A stretch of DNA of 64,000 bases, taken from Nevskiaceae bacterium (GTDB lineage: Bacteria; Pseudomonadota; Gammaproteobacteria; Nevskiales; Nevskiaceae). The notes under the pieces were generated by a model. The model was given only the letters and a program-made list of their open reading frames with translations. It had not been told where the DNA came from and did not search any database. Where the stretch lies: contig SCVA01000046.1 of NCBI GenBank assembly GCA_004297005.1, positions 35,516 to 99,515 on the forward strand. The letters are read 5' to 3'. The position numbers and the translations under genes were made by a program. This document shows positions 9,087 through 19,628 of this stretch, one piece after another; positions within the stretch are counted from its first letter, which is position 1, and the number at the start of each line of letters is the position of its first letter.

Positions 9087-10487
9087 GTGCCCGCCACCCG
9101 CCTCCTTCCCGCCGCGCTGTTGCTGGTGGTCGCCCTCGCGGCCTGTGGCCGTGGCACGCCCGACAAGGCCGAGGCCGCCAAGTCCGGCCCGGTGAAGCTG
9201 CAGGTGTTCGGCGACACCGCCGAACTCAAGAGCTACCGAGAGCTGATCGCCGGCTACGAAGCCAGCCATCCGGGCCAAAGGGTCGAGCTGCTGCCGGTCG
9301 GCAAGCAGGCCGATCACATGGCCAAGCTGTCCACGGCCTTCGCTGCCGGCAATCCACCGGATCTGTTCATCCTCAACTTCCGCCGCTTCGGCCAGTTCGC
9401 CGCCAAGGACGTGCTGTTGCCGCTGGGGCCGGCGATGGCGGCCAGTGGACAATTCAAGGAGGAGGATTTCTACGCTCCCGCGGTGGAGGCCTTCCGCTAC
9501 CGCGATCAGTTGATGTGCCTGCCGCAGAATGTCTCCAGCCTGGTGGTCTACTACAACCGCGCGCTGTTCAAACAGTACGGAGTGCCGGAACCGCAGGCCG
9601 GCTGGAGCTATTTCAAGGATTTCATTCCGGCGGCGCGCCTGCTGACCCGCGATCTCGACGGCGACAAGCGCAAGGATATCTACGGAGTTGGCCTGGACCC
9701 GACCCTGATTCGGCTCGCGCCCTTCGTCTGGGGCATGGGCGGCGAGCTGGTCGATGATTTGCAGGCGCCGACCACCCTGACCCTGGATCGCGGCCCGGCG
9801 CTGCTGGGGCTCAACGCCGTGAAGCTCCTGATCAGCCGTTACCGGGTGACGCCGCGCTTGATCGAATACCAGGCCGAAAACAACGACGCCCGCTTCGCCC
9901 GTGGCGCGCTGGCCATGCTGTTCCAGAGCCGCCGCTACACCGCTACCCTGCGCGAGCTGGAAGGGCAGGGCAAGGGACTGGACTGGGACGTGGCGCCGCT
10001 GCCGCGCCTGCAACAGGAGGTGGGCGTGCTCCACTCCGACGCCTACTGCATGGCGCGCGCTTCCGGCCAGCCGCAGGCGGCGCAGCAGTTCGTCGCCTAC
10101 GCGCTGTCGGAGCAAGGCCAGGGCATCCTAGCCAGGAGCGGCCGCACCGTGCCCTCACGCAAGACCGTGGCGACTTCGCCGGTCTTCCTCGATCCGGCGC
10201 AGAAGCCGGCGCGCGCGCAGGTCTTTCTCGACGCGATCCCGGCGCTACGCCGCACGCCCAACGTCGCGGTCTGGCATGAGATCGAGAGCAAGGCCGACGT
10301 GCTGCTGGAGGAATGGTTCTACGAGCCGCCGCTGCCGGGCGAGTCGGAGCTGGAGGGCAGCGACACTGTGCTGGTCAGCCGCCAGATTCGTGATGCGGCC
10401 CGGCCGTTGCTGGCCGAGGACCTGGCGCGCGAACAGGCGGCCAGAGCCGCCGCGCCGGCACCGGCCGCGACGGGTGAGGCGCACTGA
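9087..10487 (+). CDS. Extracellular sugar-binding lipoprotein of ABC transporter
   Basis: GTG start, signal with LAAC lipobox; SBP_bac_1-like LQVFGDTAELKSYRELIAGYEASHPGQRVELLP. Confidence 0.88.
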   Translation: MPATRLLPAALLLVVALAACGRGTPDKAEAAKSGPVKLQVFGDTAELKSYRELIAGYEASHPGQRVELLPVGKQADHMAKLSTAFAAGNPPDLFILNFRRFGQFAAKDVLLPLGPAMAASGQFKEEDFYAPAVEAFRYRDQLMCLPQNVSSLVVYYNRALFKQYGVPEPQAGWSYFKDFIPAARLLTRDLDGDKRKDIYGVGLDPTLIRLAPFVWGMGGELVDDLQAPTTLTLDRGPALLGLNAVKLLISRYRVTPRLIEYQAENNDARFARGALAMLFQSRRYTATLRELEGQGKGLDWDVAPLPRLQQEVGVLHSDAYCMARASGQPQAAQQFVAYALSEQGQGILARSGRTVPSRKTVATSPVFLDPAQKPARAQVFLDAIPALRRTPNVAVWHEIESKADVLLEEWFYEPPLPGESELEGSDTVLVSRQIRDAARPLLAEDLAREQAARAAAPAPAATGEAH

Positions 10488-11593
10488 TGCTGGAGCTACA
10501 AGACCTTAGTGTCGAGCTCGACCGGCGACCGGTGCTGCGCTCGCTGTCGCTCAGCGTGGCGCCCGGCGAGCGGGTGGTGATCGCCGGGCCCTCGGGTTCC
10601 GGCAAGTCCACGCTGCTGCGCGCGGTGGCCGGTCTGGCCCCGGTGCGCAGCGGCGAGATCCGCCTCGACGGCCGGCCAGTGCAGGCGCTGCCGCCGGGGC
10701 AGCGCGATGTGGCGATGATGTTCCAGAGCTACGCGCTGTTCCCGCACCTGAGCGTGCTGGAGAACCTCTGCTTCGGCCTGCGCGCGCGCGGTATGGCGCG
10801 CCGTGACGCCGAGGACCGTGCCCGTGCCGCCGCCCACACTCTCGACCTCACCCCGCTGCTCGCGCGCCGTCCGCGCGAGCTGTCCGGCGGCGAGCGCCAG
10901 CGCGTCGCCCTGACCCGCGCCCTGCTGCGCGAGCCCAAGGCCCTGTTGCTGGACGAACCTCTGTCCAGCCTCGATACCCAGTTGCGGGTGCGTGCCCGCG
11001 CGGAAATCCTCAAGACCCATGCCGGCAGCCGCGCGGCGATGTTGCTGGTAACCCACGACCAGTCCGAGGCGATGGCCCTGGCCGACCGCCTGGGCGTGCT
11101 GCATGAAGGGCGGCTGTTGCAGTTGGCGCCGCCGCGCACGGTCTACGCCGAGCCGGCCAATCTGTTCGTGGCCCGCTTCCTCGGGCAGCCGGCGATGAAC
11201 ACCCTGGAGGTGCAACTGGCGTTGGACGGTGGCCTCTGGTGGGGCGAGACCCTGCTCAGCCGCCGCCTGGTTTCGCCGCCGGCGGCGCTCGGTCGGCGTC
11301 TGGTTATGGGCCTGCGTCCGGAACACCTGAGCCTGCCGGGCTCGCGCTGGGGTCGCGAAGAAGGCCCGGGTGCCGAACTGCAGGCGACCGTGGAAACGGT
11401 GGAGCCCCTGGGCGAACAGCAGATTGTTTGGCTCAATGCCGGCGGCCAGCGCCTGGCGGCGCGCGCCGAGCCGGAGCTGCGCGTAGGCCGCGGCGTCAGC
11501 CTGCCGCTGAGGCTGGCGCTGACCCGGGCCTGCTGGTTCGATCCCGACAGTGGCGAGGCGCTGGCCCCGGCCTCCGGGGCCGCGCGCGCATGA
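10487..11593 (+). CDS. Sugar ABC transporter ATP-binding protein (MalK/UgpC-like)
   Basis: GPSGSGKSTLLR Walker A, LSGGERQRVALTRAL signature, LLLDEPLSSLD Walker B, TOBE-like C-terminus. Confidence 0.94.
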   Translation: MLELQDLSVELDRRPVLRSLSLSVAPGERVVIAGPSGSGKSTLLRAVAGLAPVRSGEIRLDGRPVQALPPGQRDVAMMFQSYALFPHLSVLENLCFGLRARGMARRDAEDRARAAAHTLDLTPLLARRPRELSGGERQRVALTRALLREPKALLLDEPLSSLDTQLRVRARAEILKTHAGSRAAMLLVTHDQSEAMALADRLGVLHEGRLLQLAPPRTVYAEPANLFVARFLGQPAMNTLEVQLALDGGLWWGETLLSRRLVSPPAALGRRLVMGLRPEHLSLPGSRWGREEGPGAELQATVETVEPLGEQQIVWLNAGGQRLAARAEPELRVGRGVSLPLRLALTRACWFDPDSGEALAPASGAARA

Positions 11594-12465
11594 GCGGCCT
11601 GCGCGCCTTCCTGCGCAACTGGCACTGGACGCTGCCGGGCTTCGTCCTGTTGCTGTTGCTGCTGGGACTGCCGGCGCTGATGGCGCTGCCGCTGGCCTTC
11701 AGCGACTTTGACGGCCTGCATCCGCCGCGCTACCTCGGTCTGGGCAATCTCGCCAAGGCCTGGAACGACCCGCTGTTCTGGACCGCGCTCGGCAACTCGC
11801 TGACGGTCGCCGCCTGGTCGGTGCCGCTGCGTCTGCTACTGGCCCTGGGTCTGGCTCTGCTGTTGCACAGGCCGCGACGCGGTGTTGGCCTGCTGCGCTC
11901 CGCCGCGCTGGCACCGAGCCTGACGCCGGACATCGCCTGGGCGCTGCTCTGGCTGTGGATCCTGAACCCGCTCTACGGCCCGTTCGCCTGGCTGCTGCAG
12001 GCCTTTGGGATCGCGCCGGATATCTGGCTCACCGACGCCGCCGCCGCCCGTCGGGTGCTGGCCCTGATCGGCCTCTGGCTGCTGGGCGAACTGGTGGTGG
12101 TACTGATCGCCGCCCGCAAGGAGATTCCGCAGGAGCTCTATGACCTGAGCACGGTGGAGGGCGCTGGCGCCTGGACAGTGTTCCGGCGCCTCACGCTGCC
12201 CATGCTGCTGCCGGTGCTGCTGCTGCTGGCCTGCCGCGACGCAGCGCTGTCGTTCCAGACCAGCTTCACCCCGGCGCTGATCATCACCAAGGGCGGGCCG
12301 CAGTTCGGCACCCTGCTGCTGCCGCTGTACGTCTACCAGAACGGTTTCGAATACCTGCGCTTCGGCTACGCCGCCGCGCTTACCCTGGCGATGTTCGCGG
12401 TGACCCTGCTGATGATCGCGGTGCAACTGTTCTGGCTGCGGCGCTGGACGCGGATCGGGGCCTAG
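11590..12465 (+). CDS. Carbohydrate ABC transporter permease (MalF-like)
   Basis: MSGLRAFLRNWHWTLPGFVLLLLLLGLPALMALPLAF...; EELYDLSTVEGAGAWTVFRRLTLPML EAA loop. Confidence 0.88.
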   Translation: MSGLRAFLRNWHWTLPGFVLLLLLLGLPALMALPLAFSDFDGLHPPRYLGLGNLAKAWNDPLFWTALGNSLTVAAWSVPLRLLLALGLALLLHRPRRGVGLLRSAALAPSLTPDIAWALLWLWILNPLYGPFAWLLQAFGIAPDIWLTDAAAARRVLALIGLWLLGELVVVLIAARKEIPQELYDLSTVEGAGAWTVFRRLTLPMLLPVLLLLACRDAALSFQTSFTPALIITKGGPQFGTLLLPLYVYQNGFEYLRFGYAAALTLAMFAVTLLMIAVQLFWLRRWTRIGA

Positions 12466-12560
12466 GGGCGGTTGCCGCGGGCATCCCCGGCCTCGGGTCC
12501 GCAGGCCGTCGCGACGCCGGAGCGTAAAATAGTAGGCAATCCCGATTTCCGAAGCCTTCC

Positions 12561-13610
12561 ATGTCTGTCTTCTCCCATCCCGAATACGACGCGCACGAGC
12601 ACGTCGCCTTTCATCAGGACCCGGTCACCGGCCTGAAAGCCATCATCGCCGTGCATTCCACCCGCCTGGGCCCCGGTCTCGGCGGTTGTCGCATGTGGCC
12701 CTATGCCAGCGATGCCGAGGCACTGACCGACGTGCTGCGCCTGTCGCGCGGCATGACCTACAAGGCGGCGCTCGCCGGCCTGCCGCAGGGCGGCGGCAAG
12801 AGCGTGATCCTCGGCGATCCGCGCAAGCACAAGACGCCGGAACTGATGCGGGCTATGGGCCGCTTCGTCAACAACCTCGGCGGCGCCTACATCGCCGCCG
12901 AGGACTCGGGTACCAGCGTCGCCGATGTGCGGCTGATGGCGGAGGCCACGGCGCATGTCGGCGGACTCGCCGATGCCCATGCGCAGGCCGCCGGCCGCAG
13001 CGGTGATCCCTCGCCGGCCACCGCCTATGGCGCCTTCGTGGGTCTGAAGGCGGCGGTGAAGTTCCAGCTCGGTCGTACCGACCTCAAGGGCCTCAAGGTC
13101 GCCATCCAGGGCGTCGGCAACGTCGGCTACCGCCTGGCCAAGTACCTGCACGAGGCCGGGGCCCAGCTCTGGGTCACCGACATCCATTACCCGGCGGTGG
13201 AACGCTGCGTGTTGGAATTCGGCGCCACCGCGGTGAGCATGGAGCGCATCTTCGGCCTCGAGGTCGATGTGTTCGCGCCCTGCGCGCTGGGCGCCATCCT
13301 CAATGACCTGACCATCCCCGAGATCAAGGCGACGGTGATCGCCGGTGCCGCCAACAACCAGTTGCTGCAGGCGCGTCACGGCCAGGACCTGATGGAGCGC
13401 GGCATCCTCTATGCGCCGGACTACGCCATCAACGCCGGCGGCATCATCGAGATATTCCACGAGACTCACGGCTACGACGAGGTCAAGGCCAAGGCGCACC
13501 TGGACCGTATCGGCGACACGCTCACCGCGATCTTCCAGCGCGCGCGCGACCAGCACCGGCCCACCGGAGCCATCGCCGACCGCATGGCCGAGGAGATCTT
13601 CCGCCGGTGA
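12561..13610 (+). CDS. Leu/Glu/Phe/Val dehydrogenase
   Basis: 349 aa; [23 protein letters not shown]...[31 protein letters not shown] Rossmann. Confidence 0.93.
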   Translation: MSVFSHPEYDAHEHVAFHQDPVTGLKAIIAVHSTRLGPGLGGCRMWPYASDAEALTDVLRLSRGMTYKAALAGLPQGGGKSVILGDPRKHKTPELMRAMGRFVNNLGGAYIAAEDSGTSVADVRLMAEATAHVGGLADAHAQAAGRSGDPSPATAYGAFVGLKAAVKFQLGRTDLKGLKVAIQGVGNVGYRLAKYLHEAGAQLWVTDIHYPAVERCVLEFGATAVSMERIFGLEVDVFAPCALGAILNDLTIPEIKATVIAGAANNQLLQARHGQDLMERGILYAPDYAINAGGIIEIFHETHGYDEVKAKAHLDRIGDTLTAIFQRARDQHRPTGAIADRMAEEIFRR

Positions 13611-14080
13611 ATGACGCCGGTCTGGTCGAACAGATCGCCGCGCGGCTGCTGGTGCGCGGCGAGTGGCTGGCCACGGCCGAGTCCTGCACCGGCGGGCTGA
13701 TCGCCAAGCGCTGCACCGATCTCGCCGGCAGTTCCGCCTGGTTCGAGCGCGGTCTGGTGAGCTACAGCAATCGCGCCAAGCAGGAACTGTTGGGGGTGCC
13801 GTCGGCGGTGCTGGACCACTTTGGCGCGGTCAGTCAGGAAACGGTGCTGGCGATGGCGGGGGGGCTGATCGCCAAGGCGCCGGTGCAGCACGCGGTTGCG
13901 GTATCCGGTATCGCCGGGCCGGGTGGCGGCAGCGCCGACAAGCCGGTGGGCCTGGTGTGGATCGCCTGGGCCAGCGCGGGCCGGGCCGAGGCCCGCTGCT
14001 TCCACTTCACCGGCTCGCGCGAAGCGGTGCGCGAGCAGGCCGCCGAAGCGGCGCTGGCCGGCCTGCTGGCGCGGCTGTAA
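13607..14080 (+). CDS. pncC: CinA family protein, C-terminal domain (NMN amidohydrolase)
   Basis: [58 protein letters not shown]. Confidence 0.92.
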   Translation: MNDAGLVEQIAARLLVRGEWLATAESCTGGLIAKRCTDLAGSSAWFERGLVSYSNRAKQELLGVPSAVLDHFGAVSQETVLAMAGGLIAKAPVQHAVAVSGIAGPGGGSADKPVGLVWIAWASAGRAEARCFHFTGSREAVREQAAEAALAGLLARL

Positions 14081-14104
14081 GCGCGGAATTCCGACGCCGA
14101 CAAC

Positions 14105-14608
14105 TCAGTTGATGCGTGGCTTGGCGCCGGAGACGGCGCGGCCAACGGCGCGCAGGATGGGCCAGAGCAGGATCGGCACCAGGAACAAGGTCACCGACAC
14201 CACCCGCGGGCCATCGCCCAGTACCGCCCAGGAGCGGCAGGGCAGCTCGAAGTCCAGCCGCGGCAATTGGCTGCGCACGCCGGCAGCGCAAAACTCGTTG
14301 GTCTGCGACAGTTGCTCGCCGGTGACCAGCACGCAGTCCAGGCAGGAGTCCTTGTATTCCGGCGGCGCCAGCACAGGGAAGATCTGCCGGGCGCGGCCAT
14401 CGCTGTTCACGTGGTACAGCATTCCCTCGTTGTCGCGCATCACCATGCCGGCGCCGGGAATCTGCGAGAGATCGTTGATGCGGAACTTCATGTCCGCCGC
14501 CAGCCGCTCGCCCAGAACCAGCGAGGCAAACCCCCACACCAGCACGCACAGCCAGTAGATCCGTCTGGAGGTCAGGCGGCTCGGCGGGGTGCTGCGGCGT
14601 TCGGTCAT
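14105..14608 (-). CDS. Hypothetical membrane protein
   Basis: 167 aa, N- and C-terminal TM segments, start MTERRSTPPS; no family recognised. Confidence 0.6.
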   Translation of the reverse strand: MTERRSTPPSRLTSRRIYWLCVLVWGFASLVLGERLAADMKFRINDLSQIPGAGMVMRDNEGMLYHVNSDGRARQIFPVLAPPEYKDSCLDCVLVTGEQLSQTNEFCAAGVRSQLPRLDFELPCRSWAVLGDGPRVVSVTLFLVPILLWPILRAVGRAVSGAKPRIN

Positions 14609-14722
14609 GGAGAGAGCCAGGTGAATGGGCCGATTATAGCCAGAGGGGGCGGCGGCCCCGGGCGGCGCTGGCATACTGGCCCCATCGATAAGAACGCCCG
14701 GAATGGGCGCCTGGAGTGAGAC

Positions 14723-17700
14723 ATGACTAGCACCATGGAAAGCGTGCACTCGACCCCTGCGTCGGTGCCGCTGTCCGCCCCCGAACTGATCCAGTCACTG
14801 GAATCCCTGGCCGCGGCGGCCGGCGCCGACGCACCGCCCTTGAGTTTTCTGCGCCGCTACTTCGACACCGCCTCCGGCGACGCCCTGCGGGCACGTACCC
14901 CGGACGCCCTGTACGCCCTGGCCAGCGCCCACTGGCGGCTGGCCGAGCAAAGGGCACCGGGCGAGATTGACGTGCGGGTGCAGCCGCCCAGCGAGGGCCG
15001 TGGTCTGGCCTGGGTGCAGACGGTGATCGAGGACATGCCCTTCCTGGTCGATAGCGTGATGCTCTGCGTGCGCGAGGCCGGGGGCGTGATCGACTGGGCG
15101 GTGCATCCCATCCTGTATCTGGTGCGCGACGCCCAGGGGCGGCTTGATGTCCCCGCCTCGCTGGCGGCGCGGCAGGGGCCGGCGGAATCGTTGATTCACA
15201 TCGAGTTCGAGCCGCTGGCCGACGCGGCCGCCTATGCCCGCCTCGAAGATCGTCTACGGACTACGCTGGCCGAGGTCCGCACTGCGGTCGCCGACTACCC
15301 GGCGATGCGCCAGCGGCTGACGGGCCTGCAGGCCGAACTGACCCAGCCTCCGGCGGCCGCCAGCGCTGCCGAATTCGAGGAGGCGGGAGCCTTTCTCGAT
15401 TGGCTGGACGAGCGCCATTTCACCTTCCTGGGCGTAGCCGAGAGCCGCGTCGAGGCCGGGGGCGACGGTCGCCCCAGCCTGCGCACCTTGCACGAAGCCG
15501 GCCTGGGCCTGCTGCGCGCCGGCGCGCGCCTGGCCACTTCCGACGAGCTGATCGCGCCGCAGGAGGAGCTCGACAAGTACGCCGGGTCGGCGCGCCTGCT
15601 GGTCATCACCAAGGCCAATGTCCGTTCCAGCGTCCACCACGCCGAATATCTCGACGTGATTTCGGTGAAGCGCTTCGCCGCCGATGGCAGCGTCGCCGGC
15701 ACCGTGCGGTTGATCGGCCTGTTCACCGGCGATGCCTATGCCGAGCGGCCCAGCGATATTCCGGTGGTGCGCCGCAAGGTTGCTCAGGTGATGGCGCGCG
15801 CCCAGTTGCCGGCCGAATCGCACTCGGCCAAGAACCTGCATGAGATCCTGCAGGCCTGGCCGCGCGACGAGCTGTTCCAGAGTGGCGAAGACGAGCTGTT
15901 TGCCGCGGCGATGAGCGTGCGCGCGCTACGCGACCGGCACCAGCTCCGCTTCCTGATGCGTCGCGACCGCTACGGCCGCTTCTATTCCTGCCTGGTGTTC
16001 GTGCCGCGCGAGCGCTACTCGCGGGAGCTGCGCGAACAGTTGGCGCGCGAACTGCTGGGCCTGTTCGGCGGCTATGCGGTGGAGCGCAACGTCGATTTCC
16101 TGCGCGGTGGCTTCACCCGTCTGCACTTCATCGTCCGCACGCCGCCCGGCACCCGCAGCGGCCACAGCGCCGACGAGATCGAAGCGCGGCTGGTGGCGGT
16201 GACCCGCTCCTGGCGCGATCAGTTGCGCGAGGCCTTGCTGGCGGCAGGCGATGTTGAAGGCCGGCTGAGCGCGCGCTTCCTCGACGCCTATCCGCTGTCC
16301 GCTCAGGAGGCGACCACGCCGCAGGAGGCTGCCGCTGACATCGCCCAGTTGGCCGGCTTGAGCGCCGAGCAACCGCTGGCTGTTCGTCTTTTGCTGGACG
16401 CGCACCAGCAGGTGGCGGGCTTGAAGCTGTATCGCGAGGGCGGCCCGGTGGCGCTTTCCGACGCCTTGCCGGTACTGGAAAATTTCGGTCTGCGGGTCAT
16501 GAACCAGGACCCTCTGGAGCTGCGTCCGGCGACCGGCGACAGTCTCTGGGTGCAGAGCTTCGTGCTGCAGGCGCAGGTCAGCGGCGAGCTGACGCCGGAG
16601 GCCTTGCGCCGCCTGTTCGAACAGGCCTTCCTCGCCACTTGGCGCGGCGAGGCCGAGAACGACGGTCTCAATCGCCTGGTGCTGGCCGCTGGCCTCTCCG
16701 CCCGGCAGGTGACGGCACTGCGCACGCTCGCCACTTATCTGGTGCAGACCGCGCTGCCGTATGGACCGGTCTACATCCAGACCACCCTGGCCGCGCATCC
16801 GGCGATCTGCGCGCAGATCGTGCGCCTGTTCGAGGCACGCTTCGATCCGCAGCTGAGCGAGAGCCAGCGCCGCGACCAGCAGCTGGAGATCGGCCAGTCA
16901 CTCGACGACGCGCTCGACAAGGTCGCCAGCCTCGATGCCGACCGCATCCTGCGCGCCGCGGTCAACGTGGTGCGCGCCGGCCTGCGCAGCAATTACTTCC
17001 AGACCCTGCCGGACGGCGGCTACAAGCACTACGTCAGCCTCAAGCTCGACCCGGCCAAGGTGCCGGACCTGCCGCTGCCCAGGCCGATGTTCGAGATCTG
17101 GGTCTACGCCCCGGAAGTGGAAGGCGTGCACCTGCGCGGCGGCAAGGTGGCGCGCGGCGGTCTGCGCTGGTCCGACCGTCGCCAGGACTTCCGCACCGAG
17201 GTGCTGGGCCTGATGAAGGCGCAGATGGTGAAGAACACGGTGATCGTGCCGGTCGGCGCCAAGGGCGGCTTCGTACTGAAGACCGGCAACCCGGCCGAGC
17301 GCGAGAGCTGGGCCAGGCTAGGCGTGGAGGGCTACAAGACCTTCCTGCGCGGTCTGCTCGACATCACCGACAACCGCCAGGGTGCGAAGGTCATTCCGCC
17401 CAAGGACGTGGTGCGCTACGACGAGGACGATCCCTATCTGGTGGTCGCTGCCGACAAGGGCACCGCCACCTTCAGCGACATCGCCAACGGCATCTCCGCC
17501 GACTACGGCCACTGGCTGGGCGATGCCTTTGCCTCCGGCGGCTCGGTGGGCTACGACCACAAGAAGATGGGCATCACCGCCAAGGGCGCCTGGGAGAGCG
17601 TCAAGCGCCACTTCCGTGAGCTTGGCAAGGACATCCAGAGCGAGGCGTTCACGGTGGTCGGTATCGGCGACATGTCCGGCGACGTGTTCGGCAACGGCAT

Positions 17701-19540
17701 GCTGCTGTCGCCGCACATCCATCTGCTGGCGGCTTTCGACCATCGCCACATCTTCCTCGACCCGCAGCCGGATGCCGCCGCCAGCTTCGCCGAGCGCGCG
17801 CGGCTGTTTGCGCTGCCGCGTTCGTCCTGGGACGACTACGACAAAACGCTGATCTCCAAGGGCGGCGGCGTGTATCCGCGTAGCGCCAAGTCCATCGAGA
17901 TTTCCGAGGAGCTGCGCCAGGCGCTGGCCATCGAGGCGCGGCGGCTGACGCCCAACGAGCTGATGAACGCGATCCTGAAGGCACCGGTGGACCTGCTTTG
18001 GAACGGCGGCATCGGCACCTATGTGAAGGCCTCGACCCAGGCGCACCCGGAAGTCGGGGACCGCGCCAATGACGGCCTGCGCGTCAATGGCCGCGAGCTG
18101 CGCTGCAAGGTGGTGGGCGAGGGCGGCAACCTGGGCTTTACCCAGCTGGGTCGCATCGAGGCGGCGCTCAAGGGCGTCAAGCTCAACACCGACGCCATCG
18201 ACAACGCCGGCGGCGTGCACAGCTCCGACCGCGAGGTCAACATCAAGATCCCGCTCAACCAGTTGATGGCCGAAGGCAAGCTCGACCGCGCCAGCCGCGA
18301 TCCGCTGCTGATGTCGATGACCGAGGATCTCGCCCGCGCGGTGCTGCGCGACAACACCGTGCAGTCAGGCGCGGTCTCGCTGCTGGAAGCGCAGTCGGCC
18401 GCGCGTCTGGACGAGCACCGCGAGCTGATCCGCACGCTGGAGCGCGAGGGCCTGCTCAACCGCGCGGTGGAGTTCCTGCCCGACGACGAGGCACTCAAGG
18501 AGCGCCAGCGCCAGGGCCTGGGCCTGACCCGGCCGGAACTTTCGGTGCTGCTGGCCTACGCCAAGATGTCGCTCTACACCGCGACGCTGGCCAGCGAAAT
18601 GCCGGACGATCCCTTCTTCGTCCGCGATCTGTTGGCCTACTTCCCGCCGGCCCTGGTCGAGCGCCACGGCGAGGCGCTGCGCAAGCACCAGCTGCGTCGC
18701 GAGATCATTGCCACCATCCTGAGCAACGCGGTGGCCAACCGCATGGGTGTGAGCTTCGCGCACCGGCTCGCCGACGATCACGGTCATGCCCGTGGCGAAG
18801 TGCTCAAGGCCTATGCCATCGCCCACGAGGTCTACGAGGCCGACCGCTACTGGAGTGCCATCGAAGCGCTCGACAACCGGGTGCCGGCGGCCCTGCAGAC
18901 GCGGTTGATGACCCAGGCCAGCGGCCTGCTCAAGCACGCCACGTCCTGGTTGGTGATGGCCGGCTATGCGCGGCGACCGGTCCTGCAGGCGGTGGACCGC
19001 TTCAGTGCCGCCATCCGCGAGATCGAAGCCCTGCTGCCGGAGGCGCTGCCGCCCGGTTATCGCGAGGATTGGCAGCGCACCCTGAGTCAGTTGCAGGCCG
19101 AGGGGGTTCCGGACGCGCTGGCCTTGCGTCTGGCCGCCACCCGGGTACTGGGCAATGCGCCGGATATTACCGAGCTGGCTCTGGAGGCCAACGTCACCTT
19201 ACGCGAAGCCGCCGCCGCCTACTTCGCGGTGGGCGAGCGCTTCCGCCTGCTGGGCCTGTATGCAGCGATCAATGGTCTGCAGGTGCGCGGCAAGTGGCAT
19301 GCGCTGGCGCGCAGCAATCTGCGCGACGATCTTTACCGCATCCATCGGCTGCTTACCGGCCGTGTCCTGCGCATGGCCGGCAAGAGCGCCGAAGAGCGGC
19401 TGGAGCACTGGACGGATCGACACCGCGACAAGTTGAGCTTCGCCGAAGCCCGCATCGCCGAGCTGCGCGCCGCCGGGGTCAGCGACTTCGAGGGCTTGGT
19501 GGTGGCGGTGCGCGAGTTGCGACGTCTTCGCGGTTTGTAG
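14723..19540 (+). CDS. NAD-specific glutamate dehydrogenase (large, ~180 kDa class)
   Basis: 1605 aa; GGKVARGGLRWSDRRQDFRTEVLGLMKAQMVKNTVIVPVGAKGGFV; VGIGDMSGDVFGNGMLLS. Confidence 0.96.
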   Translation: MTSTMESVHSTPASVPLSAPELIQSLESLAAAAGADAPPLSFLRRYFDTASGDALRARTPDALYALASAHWRLAEQRAPGEIDVRVQPPSEGRGLAWVQTVIEDMPFLVDSVMLCVREAGGVIDWAVHPILYLVRDAQGRLDVPASLAARQGPAESLIHIEFEPLADAAAYARLEDRLRTTLAEVRTAVADYPAMRQRLTGLQAELTQPPAAASAAEFEEAGAFLDWLDERHFTFLGVAESRVEAGGDGRPSLRTLHEAGLGLLRAGARLATSDELIAPQEELDKYAGSARLLVITKANVRSSVHHAEYLDVISVKRFAADGSVAGTVRLIGLFTGDAYAERPSDIPVVRRKVAQVMARAQLPAESHSAKNLHEILQAWPRDELFQSGEDELFAAAMSVRALRDRHQLRFLMRRDRYGRFYSCLVFVPRERYSRELREQLARELLGLFGGYAVERNVDFLRGGFTRLHFIVRTPPGTRSGHSADEIEARLVAVTRSWRDQLREALLAAGDVEGRLSARFLDAYPLSAQEATTPQEAAADIAQLAGLSAEQPLAVRLLLDAHQQVAGLKLYREGGPVALSDALPVLENFGLRVMNQDPLELRPATGDSLWVQSFVLQAQVSGELTPEALRRLFEQAFLATWRGEAENDGLNRLVLAAGLSARQVTALRTLATYLVQTALPYGPVYIQTTLAAHPAICAQIVRLFEARFDPQLSESQRRDQQLEIGQSLDDALDKVASLDADRILRAAVNVVRAGLRSNYFQTLPDGGYKHYVSLKLDPAKVPDLPLPRPMFEIWVYAPEVEGVHLRGGKVARGGLRWSDRRQDFRTEVLGLMKAQMVKNTVIVPVGAKGGFVLKTGNPAERESWARLGVEGYKTFLRGLLDITDNRQGAKVIPPKDVVRYDEDDPYLVVAADKGTATFSDIANGISADYGHWLGDAFASGGSVGYDHKKMGITAKGAWESVKRHFRELGKDIQSEAFTVVGIGDMSGDVFGNGMLLSPHIHLLAAFDHRHIFLDPQPDAAASFAERARLFALPRSSWDDYDKTLISKGGGVYPRSAKSIEISEELRQALAIEARRLTPNELMNAILKAPVDLLWNGGIGTYVKASTQAHPEVGDRANDGLRVNGRELRCKVVGEGGNLGFTQLGRIEAALKGVKLNTDAIDNAGGVHSSDREVNIKIPLNQLMAEGKLDRASRDPLLMSMTEDLARAVLRDNTVQSGAVSLLEAQSAARLDEHRELIRTLEREGLLNRAVEFLPDDEALKERQRQGLGLTRPELSVLLAYAKMSLYTATLASEMPDDPFFVRDLLAYFPPALVERHGEALRKHQLRREIIATILSNAVANRMGVSFAHRLADDHGHARGEVLKAYAIAHEVYEADRYWSAIEALDNRVPAALQTRLMTQASGLLKHATSWLVMAGYARRPVLQAVDRFSAAIREIEALLPEALPPGYREDWQRTLSQLQAEGVPDALALRLAATRVLGNAPDITELALEANVTLREAAAAYFAVGERFRLLGLYAAINGLQVRGKWHALARSNLRDDLYRIHRLLTGRVLRMAGKSAEERLEHWTDRHRDKLSFAEARIAELRAAGVSDFEGLVVAVRELRRLRGL

Positions 19541-19547
19541 CCATCTT

Positions 19548-19589
19548 CATCCGAGCTTCAGTCGTGGCGCTCAGACTGAAGCCCGGATG
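19548..19589. repeat. Imperfect inverted repeat downstream of GDH gene (terminator or REP-like)
   Basis: CATCCGaGCTTCAGTC / GACTGAAGCcCGGATG arms around a 10-nt loop. Confidence 0.6.
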
Positions 19590-19628
19590 AAAAACCGTGA
19601 ATCATGCGAAGACAGCCAGGAGATACGG

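Noticed and set aside
7868-9229. 453-aa minus-strand ORF spanning the kdp promoter and permease gene
   Set aside because: Antisense of the permease plus intergenic DNA; the only plausible coding parts there are the short KdpF and the 27-aa ORF, which lie in other contexts
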